Shown here: piece by piece, positions 9,285-18,160 of the stretch
How positions within the stretch are numbered: position 1 is the first letter of the stretch
How the letters are laid out: every line of letters begins with the position of its first letter
Source of the DNA: Chloroflexota bacterium
GTDB taxonomy: Bacteria; Chloroflexota; Dehalococcoidia; Bin125
Direction of reading: 5' to 3'
NCBI GenBank assembly: GCA_028873865.1
Contig: JAPPNI010000016.1
Span: 19,193 to 83,192, forward strand
DNA: 64,000 nucleotides
Position numbers and translations under genes: made by a program
The notes under the pieces: model-generated
Told to the model about the DNA's origin: nothing
The model's input: only the letters and a program-made list of their open reading frames with translations
The model's database searches: none

Positions 9285-9671
9285 TTACCCGCCAGATTGC
9301 TCGATGGGCTGAGATCGACGTAGGCGGCCAAGCTGGGGCGTGTCACGCCAGTCGCCGGCCTCGTGTGCGGGCGGCCACTCTCGGCCCTCGTCGCGCTGGA
9401 ACTGCATCAGCATCTCCAGACGCTTTGTGGTGTATTGCTGGTTGGCTTCCCAGCGAAATTGAGCCGCGCGCTCGCGCAACACGGCGTTCGGGTCGTCGCC
9501 ACCGAAGTGCAAAGCGATCCGGGTGCGCAACCCGAACGGTTCGCGGCCACCGGCCTGACCGATGTAGAGCAGGTTGCCCTCAGCGTCGGCGATTTCGTAG
9601 ACACCGACGACCGCCGGGATGGCGCGAATTGACTCGATGCTCGGTTGGATCCAGGGCTTGCGGATGGGCAT
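9285..9671 (-). CDS. Small GIY-YIG-like protein
   Basis: A 128-residue protein with the core of the GIY-YIG nuclease fold: GVY near residue 23, YIG near residue 37, and the following LRTRI arginine helix. The rest is short and basic/acidic mixed. GIY-YIG folds usually cut DNA, but stand-alone short members often have unknown roles. The ATG at 9671 has GAGGTG upstream; an earlier in-frame start would add 25 atypical residues. It sits between a CoA-transferase and an acyl-CoA dehydrogenase gene on the same strand, an unusual context for a nuclease-like protein. Confidence 0.6.
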   Translation of the reverse strand: MPIRKPWIQPSIESIRAIPAVVGVYEIADAEGNLLYIGQAGGREPFGLRTRIALHFGGDDPNAVLRERAAQFRWEANQQYTTKRLEMLMQFQRDEGREWPPAHEAGDWRDTPQLGRLRRSQPIEQSGG

Positions 9672-9693
9672 CGTCACCTCATTCTCATCAGGA

Positions 9694-10980
9694 TCAGCGC
9701 TCGCGCAGCCGGTCGCTGACCGCACCCGACTCCAGCAGATCAGCAATCTGTTCCTCGGAGTATCCCAAGATCTCGCGCAGCACGGGAATCGTGTCGACGG
9801 CGAATAGCGGCGCCGCGTTCTTCGGCGGCGCAGGTGTCCTGGACAAGCGGAATGCGGCCTGTGGCGCGGGCGATTGTCCGACTTGCGGATGCATCAGTCC
9901 GCCGACCGACTGTCGTGTGCATACCTGTTCATCTCTCAACAGGGCTCGGGCGCCCATCACCGGCGATGCGGGAACGCCTGCGAACTGCAGACTCTCGGTC
10001 AGCTCGACTGGGTCGTGACAACGGGTCCATTCAGACAGGGTGTGATCCAGCGTTGCACGATGGCGCCAGCGTCGGAGGCCGGTCGAGAAGCGGCGATCGG
10101 CGGCGATCGCAGCGTCACACCAGACGCTGAGCAGCGCCTCCCACTCTTCGTCGGTCCTGCAAGCGATGGCGATCCAGGAGTCGGGATCGTTGAGCAACGG
10201 CGCCGTCGGATAGACGCCGTGAGGGGCGGCGGAGGAGTGCTCGTTGCCGATTCGCGTTGGCTCCCTGCCCGACAGCTGTTGTCCCACCATCGCGTCGCCG
10301 ATCAGCTGCAGCTCTCCCTCCAGCATGGCCAGTTCGACCCTCTGGCCGCCGACGCGGCCGCGGGCCAGGAGCGCGGCGATGGTGGACAGGGCGGCGTGCA
10401 GGCCGGCGTTCTGATCACAGTAGAAATTGCCCGGCTTCAGCGGCGAGCCGCCGGGGTAGCCGGTGAGCCAGGAGAGCCCGCTCATGGCGTCGATCCCGGG
10501 TCCGTAGGAAATGCGGTCCCGCCACGGGCCCGACTTGCCGAATGCGGGCATGGCGACGTAGATGATCTGTGGATTTCGCTCGTACAGGACGTGCCACTCA
10601 AGGTCGAAGTTGCCCATCACGCGGGGCGAGAAGTTCTCCAGCACGACCTCCGACTGCTCAACGAGCTCGAGAAAGACTTCGCGGCCTGCTCCTGTGGTCA
10701 GGTTGAGGGCGATGGAGCGTTTACTGTGGGCCAGTTCGTTCTGGCGCGGTTCGCGATTCCACGGTTCGTCCGGCCCGGTTCCGGAATAGGGGAGCGCCGA
10801 TGTGGGATTGCGAGGCTTGGCCCATGGCGTCTCGATGCGCAGCACCTCTGCGCCGAGGGCACCCAGCAGAGTGGTAGCGACCGGACCGGCGACCGCGGTG
10901 GTCATGTCGAGGACCCGAATGCCGTCCAGCGGCCGACGCGACGGGTCGGGGTAGGGAGCCAGTTCGGGTTCAGGCAACAC
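9694..10980 (-). CDS. CaiB/BaiF family CoA-transferase (second copy)
   Basis: A 428-residue class III CoA-transferase moving CoA between carboxylic acids. Typical segments are LDGIRVLDMTTAVAGP near the N-terminus, LGALGAEVLRIE, then KRSIALNL and FLELVEQSEVVLENFSPRVM with the region of the catalytic aspartate, and EHSSAAPHGVYP. I set the start at GTG 10980: it has GGAGG 7 nt upstream and overlaps the stop of the preceding CaiB gene by 11 nt, which suggests translational coupling. The longer in-frame extension lies entirely inside the upstream gene. The two genes may form a hetero-oligomer or serve consecutive steps. Confidence 0.87.
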   Translation of the reverse strand: MLPEPELAPYPDPSRRPLDGIRVLDMTTAVAGPVATTLLGALGAEVLRIETPWAKPRNPTSALPYSGTGPDEPWNREPRQNELAHSKRSIALNLTTGAGREVFLELVEQSEVVLENFSPRVMGNFDLEWHVLYERNPQIIYVAMPAFGKSGPWRDRISYGPGIDAMSGLSWLTGYPGGSPLKPGNFYCDQNAGLHAALSTIAALLARGRVGGQRVELAMLEGELQLIGDAMVGQQLSGREPTRIGNEHSSAAPHGVYPTAPLLNDPDSWIAIACRTDEEWEALLSVWCDAAIAADRRFSTGLRRWRHRATLDHTLSEWTRCHDPVELTESLQFAGVPASPVMGARALLRDEQVCTRQSVGGLMHPQVGQSPAPQAAFRLSRTPAPPKNAAPLFAVDTIPVLREILGYSEEQIADLLESGAVSDRLRER

Positions 10981-12172
10981 CGGCGCGCCTCCAACGGACC
11001 CGCTCCCCAGGCGTGCCGAGCCTGGCATTGTCCTCGCCCAACCTCGGAGCGACACCGTCCAGCCACGGCGTCGCTTCGAACCGCACCGCTGGTCCGGGCG
11101 CCTGGTAGTCACCTCCACGAGGATGCGGCGTTGCTCGCCAGAAGTCGCGGGAGGCGTGGTGTCCATCGGAGTCGGCCATGACCTCCGACGGCGCCAGGAC
11201 CTCGGTGAAGGGGATGCGCAGATCTTGCGCCCGCTTCACGACCTCGCGGCGAGGAGTATTCATGAGGACTGGCGCCATCAGGGCGTCAACCTCGTCCGCG
11301 TGTCCCATCAACGTCTTCAGAAGGTCGGGCTCGGCCAGACGCGGCTCGTCGAACAAGACCGCCATGGCTTCCGGATAGCGATTGTTGCAGTGCGCGTGGA
11401 CCCAGCCATCGAGGCAGGGCCGGATCGTCGATGGGTACAGGTGTCCCGTTCCGAACCCGACGAGCCGGGCGCCGTTGCGCACCGGCTCGCGATCGGAGAA
11501 CCAGGCGTGCTGGTAGCCACCACCGAGCAGGAACGCCAGCGCCTCGAAGATGGCGGTGTCGATCAGTTGCCCACCCCGATCGGCGTAGACCGCGGAGACG
11601 ATGCCGAGGGCCGCATGGAGCCCCGCCTGCATATGTCCCTGCTCGCCCCATGCCTTGACCGGCTCTCGATCGGGTTCGCCGCCAATGCGCAGGTAGCCGC
11701 CTGCTGCGTACAGGGTCAGTTCAGAGGCGCGCCGCAGCGAACTGGGACCCTCGGTGCCGTACGGGGTAATCGTGCACACCTGGAGTTCCGGGTGTTGCTG
11801 GCTGATCGCCTCCGGATTCAGCTTCAAGTCGTCCCAACGGCGCAGGTCGATATCGATGATCAGCACATCCGACTCGCCCAACAACCCTTCCAACATGCGA
11901 CGGCCGCCTGAACTGTCAATCTCCAGTCGAACCGAGCTCTTGCGTCGATTCAGGTGGAGATGGCTCGCTCCTCCTTCGCAGTCGGGCATGTCTGCGCGAA
12001 AAGGACCACTGCGTCGCACGGGCGTGCCAGACGCCGGCTCAACCATGGTCACACTCGCGCCGAATCCGGCCAGCAGGCGGCCGCAGTAAGCGCCCGCCGA
12101 GGACTCGGACAACTCAATGACGCGCAATCCGTCCAAGGACCCGGCGTCTTGATCCGGCTCTCGCTCAGTCAC
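10970..12172 (-). CDS. CaiB/BaiF family CoA-transferase (first copy)
   Basis: A 400-residue class III CoA-transferase. Features are SLDGLRVIELSESSAGAYCG at the start, LLAGFGASVTMVEP, RRKSSVRLEI and the middle LIDTAIFEALAFLLGGG. I prefer the GTG at 12172 over a TTG 20 codons upstream because a TATCCT box lies 6 nt before it, fitting leaderless expression, and because this gives the usual family length. It is divergent from the dehydrogenase gene at 12246 and overlaps the second CaiB gene by 11 nt. Sequence divergence from that copy suggests an old duplication or different substrates. Confidence 0.87.
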   Translation of the reverse strand: MTEREPDQDAGSLDGLRVIELSESSAGAYCGRLLAGFGASVTMVEPASGTPVRRSGPFRADMPDCEGGASHLHLNRRKSSVRLEIDSSGGRRMLEGLLGESDVLIIDIDLRRWDDLKLNPEAISQQHPELQVCTITPYGTEGPSSLRRASELTLYAAGGYLRIGGEPDREPVKAWGEQGHMQAGLHAALGIVSAVYADRGGQLIDTAIFEALAFLLGGGYQHAWFSDREPVRNGARLVGFGTGHLYPSTIRPCLDGWVHAHCNNRYPEAMAVLFDEPRLAEPDLLKTLMGHADEVDALMAPVLMNTPRREVVKRAQDLRIPFTEVLAPSEVMADSDGHHASRDFWRATPHPRGGDYQAPGPAVRFEATPWLDGVAPRLGEDNARLGTPGERVRWRRAGVA

Positions 12173-12178
12173 CGAGGC

Positions 12179-12184
12179 AGGATA
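12179..12184 (-). promoter_or_regulatory. -10 box of a probable leaderless promoter (TATCCT)
   Basis: TATCCT on the minus strand ends 6 nt before the GTG at 12172, with no Shine-Dalgarno. A TTGACA lies further upstream on this strand, but too far away for a standard spacer. Confidence 0.45.
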
Positions 12185-12245
12185 CCCCCGAGTCGGCGTT
12201 AGGCTGCGCGGCAGGAATTCGTTGTCAACCAATCAGGAGTGGCAT

Positions 12246-13124
12246 ATGTCGGACGTGGGTTTCATTGGCGTGGGCAAGATCGGCAACCCAATGTGCGCGA
12301 ACGTGATCAAGGGCGGCCATCGCGTGGTCGTTCACGACCTGGTTGAAGAACATGCCGCCAATCTGATCGAGCTTGGAGCGATCTGGGCGGAGTCACCGGC
12401 GGAAGTCGCGGCGCAATCGGAGGTCGTTCTGACATCGTTGCCCGGGCCGCCAGAGGTGACAGCGGTCTTGCGCGGTAGCGAGGGCATCCTGGAAGGGGCG
12501 GAGCCCGGACTCGTTTGCTTTGACCTGTCGACCAACCTTCCTTCAACAGTCAAGTTGCTGGCCGAGCGCGCTGCCGAGCAAGGCGTGACGTTCCTCGATT
12601 CTCCGGTGTCCAATGGCGTGCAGGGGGCGATCGACGCGACGCTTGCCGTCATGGTTGGCGGCGACGAGGCGGCCTTTGACAAGTACCGGCCGGTGCTTGA
12701 GTGCATCGGCAGCAATGTCTTTCACATGGGGGAGCTGGGGATGGGCGCGCTGACCAAGATCACCAACAACATGGTGAGCATCAGCTCGATCCAGTTGCTG
12801 ATCGAGGCGACGGTGATCGCAGAAGCGGCGGGGCTGGACGCGCAGAAGGCCTACGAGGTGATGAGCGTCGCTTCGGCGCAGAACTACGTGCGCAACATGC
12901 CGGTGCTGTTGGAGCGGGACTTCGATGACGCCTCGTTCTTCCTTCAGTGGGCGGCGAAGGACGTCTCACTTGCAGTCCAGGTCGCCCGCGAACAGGGCAT
13001 CCCTTCACCCATGGCTTCGGCAGCCAGCGATATGCTCAACCGGGCCAAGAACCGCGGCTACGGGATGAAGTCGGTGATGGCCACGCTGTTATCGGCAGAG
13101 GAGGACGCAGGGGTCTCGCACTAG
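12246..13124 (+). CDS. NAD(P)-dependent 3-hydroxyisobutyrate dehydrogenase-like beta-hydroxyacid dehydrogenase
   Basis: A 292-residue beta-hydroxyacid dehydrogenase (3-hydroxyisobutyrate / tartronate semialdehyde reductase family). The N-terminus carries the Rossmann motif (VGFIGVGKIGNPM), followed by the substrate segment FLDSPVSNGVQGA and the catalytic lysine helix LTKITNNM (GxxxKxxNN). The ATG at 12246 follows AGGAG by 6 nt. It is divergent from the CoA-transferase pair, sharing the intervening promoter region. It likely oxidises a short branched hydroxy acid released from CoA-linked catabolism, though the exact substrate is not evident. Confidence 0.88.
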   Translation: MSDVGFIGVGKIGNPMCANVIKGGHRVVVHDLVEEHAANLIELGAIWAESPAEVAAQSEVVLTSLPGPPEVTAVLRGSEGILEGAEPGLVCFDLSTNLPSTVKLLAERAAEQGVTFLDSPVSNGVQGAIDATLAVMVGGDEAAFDKYRPVLECIGSNVFHMGELGMGALTKITNNMVSISSIQLLIEATVIAEAAGLDAQKAYEVMSVASAQNYVRNMPVLLERDFDDASFFLQWAAKDVSLAVQVAREQGIPSPMASAASDMLNRAKNRGYGMKSVMATLLSAEEDAGVSH

Positions 13125-13156
13125 CTGAATCGGCCTCCAAGCCACAAGACCTGGCG

Positions 13157-13162
13157 TACACT
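13157..13162 (+). promoter_or_regulatory. -10 box of a probable leaderless promoter (TACACT)
   Basis: TACACT ends 7 nt before the ATG at 13170, with no Shine-Dalgarno between them. The expected transcription start coincides with the start codon. Confidence 0.5.
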
Positions 13163-13169
13163 GGGCCAT

Positions 13170-14009
13170 ATGTCGCTCGCCACTGGAACCGTCGACGCGG
13201 GACAGAACACGGCTCGACGGGTCGTGTTTCTGCATGCAGCATCATTCGTGCTCGGCTTCAGCGTGGTCTTCGTCGCGCTTGGCGCCCTGCTTGGAGCCCT
13301 CGGTTCGGCATTTCAGGAAGAGCTGATCTGGTTCCAGCGCGTCGCTGGTGTGTTGCTGGTGATTCTCGGCTTGCACCTGGCCGAGGTGATCACCATTCCA
13401 CTGCTCTATCGCAGCTTCCAGGTGGGTGGACCAGGTGGACCGTCGTCGACTGCGTCTGAGGCCGAACCTTCGCGGGCTCGCGCGGCTGCCGACTACGGGC
13501 GGTCCGTCGTCGTGGGCGTGGCATTCTCGGTTGGCTGGACCCCATGCGTAGGACCAATCCTCGCCGGGATCCTGGTACTCGCGCTTGACTCGGCTTCGTT
13601 ACTGCAAGCGATCATCCTGCTGATCTGCTACGCCGCAGGGCTCGGGATACCGTTCCTGATCGTGGGTGCGACGTTCGGCGCGTCCACGCAATTCCTACGA
13701 AAGCTGAACCGTTGGATGCCGCTGATCGGGGTCGTCTCAGGAGTGTTGCTGGTCTTCGTGGGCATGTTGATCGCGCTCGACCGGGTGGTGGTGCTGAACG
13801 AGGCGCTCGGCAGCTTCGGCGTCGATGTGCTGGCGGGGGCAGACGGCTCCTCTACCCAGATGCTCGACCTCAATGCCGGCTCAGCGGCAATCGCCTTTGC
13901 CGGCGGCTTCGTCAGCTTCATCAGTCCCTGTGTGTTACCGCTGGTCCCGATCTACCTCGGCCACCTGGCGGGCATTGGTTCCGAGCAGGCAACCATTCGC
14001 TCTGCCTAG
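13170..14009 (+). CDS. CcdA/DsbD-type thiol-disulfide membrane protein, circularly permuted
   Basis: A 279-residue polytopic membrane protein of the CcdA family, which carries electrons across the membrane with two membrane cysteines. Canonical CcdA begins with the helix containing SPCVLPLVP and later has GWTPCxGP. Here GWTPC is at residues 122-126 and FISPCVLPLVP is at 252-259, close to the C-terminus. The N-terminus starts directly with the segment normally following the first helix (RRVVFLHAASFVLGF). All six helices therefore seem present but in rotated order. The flanking genes are intact, and its stop shares 4 bp with that of the convergent antiporter gene. No thioredoxin partner is encoded next to it. 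Confidence 0.75.
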   Translation: MSLATGTVDAGQNTARRVVFLHAASFVLGFSVVFVALGALLGALGSAFQEELIWFQRVAGVLLVILGLHLAEVITIPLLYRSFQVGGPGGPSSTASEAEPSRARAAADYGRSVVVGVAFSVGWTPCVGPILAGILVLALDSASLLQAIILLICYAAGLGIPFLIVGATFGASTQFLRKLNRWMPLIGVVSGVLLVFVGMLIALDRVVVLNEALGSFGVDVLAGADGSSTQMLDLNAGSAAIAFAGGFVSFISPCVLPLVPIYLGHLAGIGSEQATIRSA

Positions 14010-15940
14010 GTCTTTGGGTCGAATTGTCGAGTCGTTCGCACGTCAATCAGCCAGCGGTGTCTGCCACGCTGCTGGAATCGTCCGCTCATCAAGGCCACCG
14101 CCGATGGCTCTCCGGCCAAGGTCAAGCGATCGTGCAGGAAGATCGAGGTGTCGCCGGTCGCGACAGATGATTCACCCTCGCGCATTACTACGAGTACTCG
14201 GACATCCCCCTCGAAGTCGATCTCACGCAATGTCTGGCCGTCGAGCTCGGTGTTGAGCATTTCCACTTCAACCAGGCCCGACTCCGGATCGCTGCGAGCG
14301 GCGTGCAGGCCGGGGCGCAGGACTGCTTCCTCAAGCGCCAACGCGGTGACGTCCGACAGCGCGTATGCCTCCACGTCCAAATGGTCGAACTGGGAGTCTG
14401 GCTCCGAGACCCAGGTCACGACCCGCAGGGTGGGATGAATTCGCCGCATTGACCTGGTGTAGTCGACAATGACCTCAGGATCATCGGAGTCGACGATCAC
14501 AGCTACGTCGGTTTGCAGCAATCGCACGCTGATTAGCTTCAATGCGTCGAGCGGATCACCGACCACGCTTTCCACCCCAAGCGGGGCCCAGCGCGTTGGG
14601 GCATCCGGCTCCCGGTCGAGAACGATGACGCGGCGGCCGCCCGCCATCAATCGGCCAGCGAGCGTCTCCGCCAGTTCCCCTCCGCCGACGATCAGGGTGT
14701 GACCATCTTCTGCGGCCGGCGCGCGGCCCGCTATCGATGAGAACATCAGCGGCGCCAGCACGGTCGTGAGCAAAGCCACGAGCAGCAGGGCGCCGTGCAT
14801 CCCATCGTCGATGAGAGCGAGATCTGCGGCGATGGCTCCGGCAGCCAGCACCAGGGAGAGGTTGGCGCTCAGCAGTGATCCACCCGCCAAGCCCGGCCGG
14901 ATGCCCCAGGCGGGAACCAGCCCGATCAGCGAGGGCGCCAGCTTGGATGCAAAGGCGATCAGCAGCAGGACCGGAACGAGGATCAGTGAGTCTACCGAGT
15001 CGAAGACCGCTCCAAGATCGAGGGTGGCGCCGGCGTGGATGAAGAAGATGGGCACGAAGAACCCGTAGCCCAGCGCCTCCAGTTTGCCGCGCAGCGAAGA
15101 GCCATGTCGCGGTGAGACCACGGTCACCGCCAATCCGGCTACGAACGCTCCCAGCACCATCTCGGTGCCTGCGACCTGGGACAACGCGACGAAAATGACG
15201 AGCAAGGCGAGGGATGCACGGATCTTGAGCTGCGATGAGGTCTGCGCGAGCTCGTGCATCGTCCGTGGGATGATGGGAAACCGTCCGCTGCCGTAGCGCG
15301 AGAGCCAAACCATCAGCACCAGGGCCGACGGGACCGCGAGAATCAGAATGATTTTCCAACCGATTCCCTCGCGTTCGAGCGACGACACGACGCCGACGCC
15401 GATGATCGCGACGAACTCAAGCAGGAATCCGCCGACCAGCAGTGATTGGCCCATGCGTCCGAGATCGGGCCGATCTTTCAACACGGGAACGATCACACCG
15501 ACCGCCGTCGCGATGAGGATGAACAAGAGAATGGGCAACTGACGGGTTTCGATTAACCCGACGATTGTCAGCAAATGCAGCGCGACATAGGTGGCAGCGA
15601 CAACCAGGAACAGCAACACCAGCCCCGAGATCAGCGGATGGCGCAAGGCGATGCGGGGCACGTACCAACGTCTTCCCGGAGACTGGCCGAGCAGACTGAG
15701 GTTGATCTCCAGTCCGGAGAGAAACATGAGATAGGCGAAGCCGAACAGGGCCAGGAAGGTCAACCACTCGTTGTCGCGAGTGATGATGCCCAGCAGTGGC
15801 TCGCCGAAGACGATGCCGACCAGTACCTCGCCGACCACCGCCGGAACCAGACCACCGGTGAGTCGCCAGGCAACGAACGGGACCACGACCGCCAGCACGC
15901 TGACCAACAGGAGAGTGGTGAAATCTACCGATTCCTCCAC
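14006..15940 (-). CDS. Kef-type monovalent cation:proton antiporter with TrkA domains
   Basis: A 644-residue CPA2 transporter. About twelve hydrophobic helices fill the first 400 residues, with the Na+/H+ exchanger-type segments LVGIVFGEPLLG and FGFAYLMFLSGLEI. A cytoplasmic TrkA-N Rossmann domain begins near residue 410 (HTLIVGGGELAETLAGRL), followed by a TrkA-C-like domain (LREIDFEGDVRVLVVMREG) at the end. It likely exports K+ or Na+ in exchange for protons under nucleotide control. The GTG start at 15940 has a GGGAGG site upstream. It converges with the CcdA-like gene, with overlapping stops (CTAG). Confidence 0.88.
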   Translation of the reverse strand: MEESVDFTTLLLVSVLAVVVPFVAWRLTGGLVPAVVGEVLVGIVFGEPLLGIITRDNEWLTFLALFGFAYLMFLSGLEINLSLLGQSPGRRWYVPRIALRHPLISGLVLLFLVVAATYVALHLLTIVGLIETRQLPILLFILIATAVGVIVPVLKDRPDLGRMGQSLLVGGFLLEFVAIIGVGVVSSLEREGIGWKIILILAVPSALVLMVWLSRYGSGRFPIIPRTMHELAQTSSQLKIRASLALLVIFVALSQVAGTEMVLGAFVAGLAVTVVSPRHGSSLRGKLEALGYGFFVPIFFIHAGATLDLGAVFDSVDSLILVPVLLLIAFASKLAPSLIGLVPAWGIRPGLAGGSLLSANLSLVLAAGAIAADLALIDDGMHGALLLVALLTTVLAPLMFSSIAGRAPAAEDGHTLIVGGGELAETLAGRLMAGGRRVIVLDREPDAPTRWAPLGVESVVGDPLDALKLISVRLLQTDVAVIVDSDDPEVIVDYTRSMRRIHPTLRVVTWVSEPDSQFDHLDVEAYALSDVTALALEEAVLRPGLHAARSDPESGLVEVEMLNTELDGQTLREIDFEGDVRVLVVMREGESSVATGDTSIFLHDRLTLAGEPSAVALMSGRFQQRGRHRWLIDVRTTRQFDPKT

Positions 15941-15967
15941 GGTTCACCCCTCCCGCGTCGCCGAGCT

Positions 15968-16762
15968 TCAGGTGTGCTGATTGAGAAACTCTATCGCGAT
16001 CCTATTGAAATCCTCGGCAGCGCTGATGTTGACGGCGTGGGTTGCCGACACTCGCTCGACCCGGAAATTGACGGCATGTTGCTCGACCCACTCGCGAGCG
16101 GAGGTGAACGCTTCCTCGCGGTCTCCGGCGACCAGCAGCGTGTCGACAGGATTGGTCGGCAAGCGATGCCGCATGGGTGTGTGCGGTGAGGTCCAGATCA
16201 TCGTGCGGGCGATTCCCTCGGCGTTGCTGAGGAGCATGGCATCGTCGAACTCGGCGCGTTGCGCGTCGCTGAAGGCCCGGGCGCGGCGTGGGTTGAGCGG
16301 ATGCTTCATCACCGCGCTGATGCCGCCGTCGATCATCATCTGAGCTCGCTCGCGAGCCGCCTCCGGGTCTCGGATTCGTTCGAGCTCGCCGAAGGCAGAG
16401 TGGGAATTGGTGACGACGTGGGCGATCACTTCGTCGGGCCGAGACATGGCGTAGTTCAGGGTCAGGGCGGCGCCCAATGACTGGCCAACGACGAACCAGC
16501 GCTCCGCCTCGATCAGGTTGCGGAGGGCGGTGAACCGATCGGCGTAGCGGTCGGGATGGTAGGCAGCCTCATCGTCGGGACTCGGCGAGGAGCCGTGACC
16601 GAAGAGATCGATGGTGATGCTGCGGAAGCCGGCCTCATGGAAGGCGGGGAGATTGAGCAGCCAATGGGCGCGGCAGGTGAGGATACCGTGAACGAAAAGA
16701 ACGGGCCGCCCGTCGGAGGGTCCGTCGACGACGTAGTTGAGGTCGATGTCGGTGGGGGTCAC
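15968..16762 (-). CDS. Alpha/beta hydrolase
   Basis: A 264-residue alpha/beta-hydrolase fold enzyme. Visible are the oxyanion HGI segment (VLFVHGILTCRAHW), the D-x-FGHG strand-loop (IDLFGHGSS), the nucleophile elbow VVGQSLGAAL near residue 95 and a late histidine (VSATHAVNISAAEDF). The start is GTG 16762, preceded by a TATCAT box 6 nt upstream, so the transcript is probably leaderless. Substrate is unknown; esters, lactones or C-C bonds are all possible. It lies between the antiporter and the R2-like pair, all on the minus strand. Confidence 0.82.
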   Translation of the reverse strand: MTPTDIDLNYVVDGPSDGRPVLFVHGILTCRAHWLLNLPAFHEAGFRSITIDLFGHGSSPSPDDEAAYHPDRYADRFTALRNLIEAERWFVVGQSLGAALTLNYAMSRPDEVIAHVVTNSHSAFGELERIRDPEAARERAQMMIDGGISAVMKHPLNPRRARAFSDAQRAEFDDAMLLSNAEGIARTMIWTSPHTPMRHRLPTNPVDTLLVAGDREEAFTSAREWVEQHAVNFRVERVSATHAVNISAAEDFNRIAIEFLNQHT

Positions 16763-16768
16763 CAGAGC

Positions 16769-16774
16769 ATGATA
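16769..16774 (-). promoter_or_regulatory. -10 box of a probable leaderless promoter (TATCAT)
   Basis: TATCAT on the minus strand ends 6 nt before the GTG at 16762, with no ribosome site between. Confidence 0.45.
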
Positions 16775-16844
16775 TGGGCAGACCTGCTCCGCAGCCTCGG
16801 CATGCTGGCCAGGGATCCCCAGCCGCCTCAGGTGGAGCGGGGCC

Positions 16845-18119
16845 TTAGCCGCGGTCGGTGGCAGTCGTGCCGGCTGCGGCGCCCTCGGTCAGCGCTTCGG
16901 GGTTGAGCGCCTTGAGCAGCGGGTCCTGGGTGACCAGACCGAGAATGCTGGCAGTCTCGCCGATGCGGTTGAATCCGTGCTCGTGCAGACGATGCAGGTA
17001 GTCGTGGTATTGCTTCTCGCGCAGCTTGCGCAGCTCTTCGACGCCGGCATCGAGCCGCTCCACGCCATCGGCGTAGAGCACAGCCAGCGCTTCTCGTTCG
17101 AGCGGTGATTGGGCCAACTCGGAGGAGAGACCACCTTCGGCCTTGATGAAGAAGATCGGCAGTTCAAGGTCGGCGCGCTCGGCGTAGCGGTTGTACCACT
17201 CGAGGTGCTTGAGGCCGTACTCGAGGTGACGCTTGCTGTCCTCGGCCAGGCGGGCGAAGAGGTCGCGATCGAAATCAGAGCGGGCCCAGTCGGTGGCGCA
17301 CTCGAAGGCGGTCAGCTCGTAGGACTTGTAGACGACGTCGAGCGCGATGATCATGTCGGTGAAGGTCAGGGCCTGGTACCAGGTCTCGGATACGTCGGAG
17401 AGCGGTGCTTTGCCGATGATTCCGGAGCCATGCAGCGCGCGCTTGCGCAGCGCTTCGACCTTGCGGCCGGCGTCGTAGACCTGGGTGGCGAGGAAGAGCT
17501 TGACCTCGTGGAAGCCGTAGGAGATTTCTTCCAACCACCTGGAGATGATCTTCTGTTCGGCGATGCCGTAGGTGGAGTAGATCGCGCAAAGCTGTCCGGT
17601 GGCTCGCTCGACCTCGGGCGAGAGTTCCTCGCGGTTCTCCCAATCGAGATCGGTGGCGGGAACCCAGCGGTCGCGGATGGCGTCCTCGTAGAGGTCGGAG
17701 ACGCCTTCGGCCCAGACCTCGGTTCGGTCGTAGATCGCATAGCCGGCGGGCATGTACATGCCGGGCACGGGACGGGTGCCTCGGGGCAGGTCGTTGCGGT
17801 AGTTCCAGACATCGGGCACGTGACCGTAGGTGCCGATGTCGACATCGCTGAGCCTCATGCCGTCTTCAGACGCTGTGGGCTTGAGGCCGGTCTCGCCGCC
17901 GTCCTCGAACATGATGAACTGGGCCTGGGCGAAGGGATGATCGGGATCGTTCTCGATGAACTCCAGCCACTTGCCAACGCGATCGGGTTCGATCGAGATG
18001 TTGAGGATGTTGTCGATCTGCCTGCCCGAGGTGGGCGAGTTTTCGACCCGCTCAATGAGTTCAGCGGACCAGCCGCGGACCTGGGCTCGCATTTTCTGGG
18101 CTGGAGAGAGCGTGGGCAT
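16845..18119 (-). CDS. R2-like ferritin-fold protein lacking most di-iron ligands
   Basis: A 424-residue helical protein that aligns without gaps over the key helices with the R2-like protein encoded next to it. In that neighbour the ligands are Glu in helix B, E..H (DEARH), Glu in helix E and E..H (DESRH). Here the same positions read Gly, Ala..Lys (DAGRK), Lys and Ser..His (EDSKRH), so only one of six remains. It therefore should not bind a di-iron centre. An extra ~80 residues precede the fold and the C-terminal tail is Ala/Thr-rich. It could be a structural partner subunit, as the beta subunit is in bacterial multicomponent monooxygenases. Function unknown. Its start codon lies next to a decamer repeat array. 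Confidence 0.7.
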   Translation of the reverse strand: MPTLSPAQKMRAQVRGWSAELIERVENSPTSGRQIDNILNISIEPDRVGKWLEFIENDPDHPFAQAQFIMFEDGGETGLKPTASEDGMRLSDVDIGTYGHVPDVWNYRNDLPRGTRPVPGMYMPAGYAIYDRTEVWAEGVSDLYEDAIRDRWVPATDLDWENREELSPEVERATGQLCAIYSTYGIAEQKIISRWLEEISYGFHEVKLFLATQVYDAGRKVEALRKRALHGSGIIGKAPLSDVSETWYQALTFTDMIIALDVVYKSYELTAFECATDWARSDFDRDLFARLAEDSKRHLEYGLKHLEWYNRYAERADLELPIFFIKAEGGLSSELAQSPLEREALAVLYADGVERLDAGVEELRKLREKQYHDYLHRLHEHGFNRIGETASILGLVTQDPLLKALNPEALTEGAAAGTTATDRG

Positions 18120-18160
18120 CAGAATTTCCCGTGTTTTTCAGGTCGAACGACGTTGCTGCG

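Noticed and set aside
10981-11166. Longer N-terminus for the second CaiB protein
   Set aside because: It overlaps the upstream CaiB gene completely, while GTG 10980 has a GGAGG site and gives the family length.
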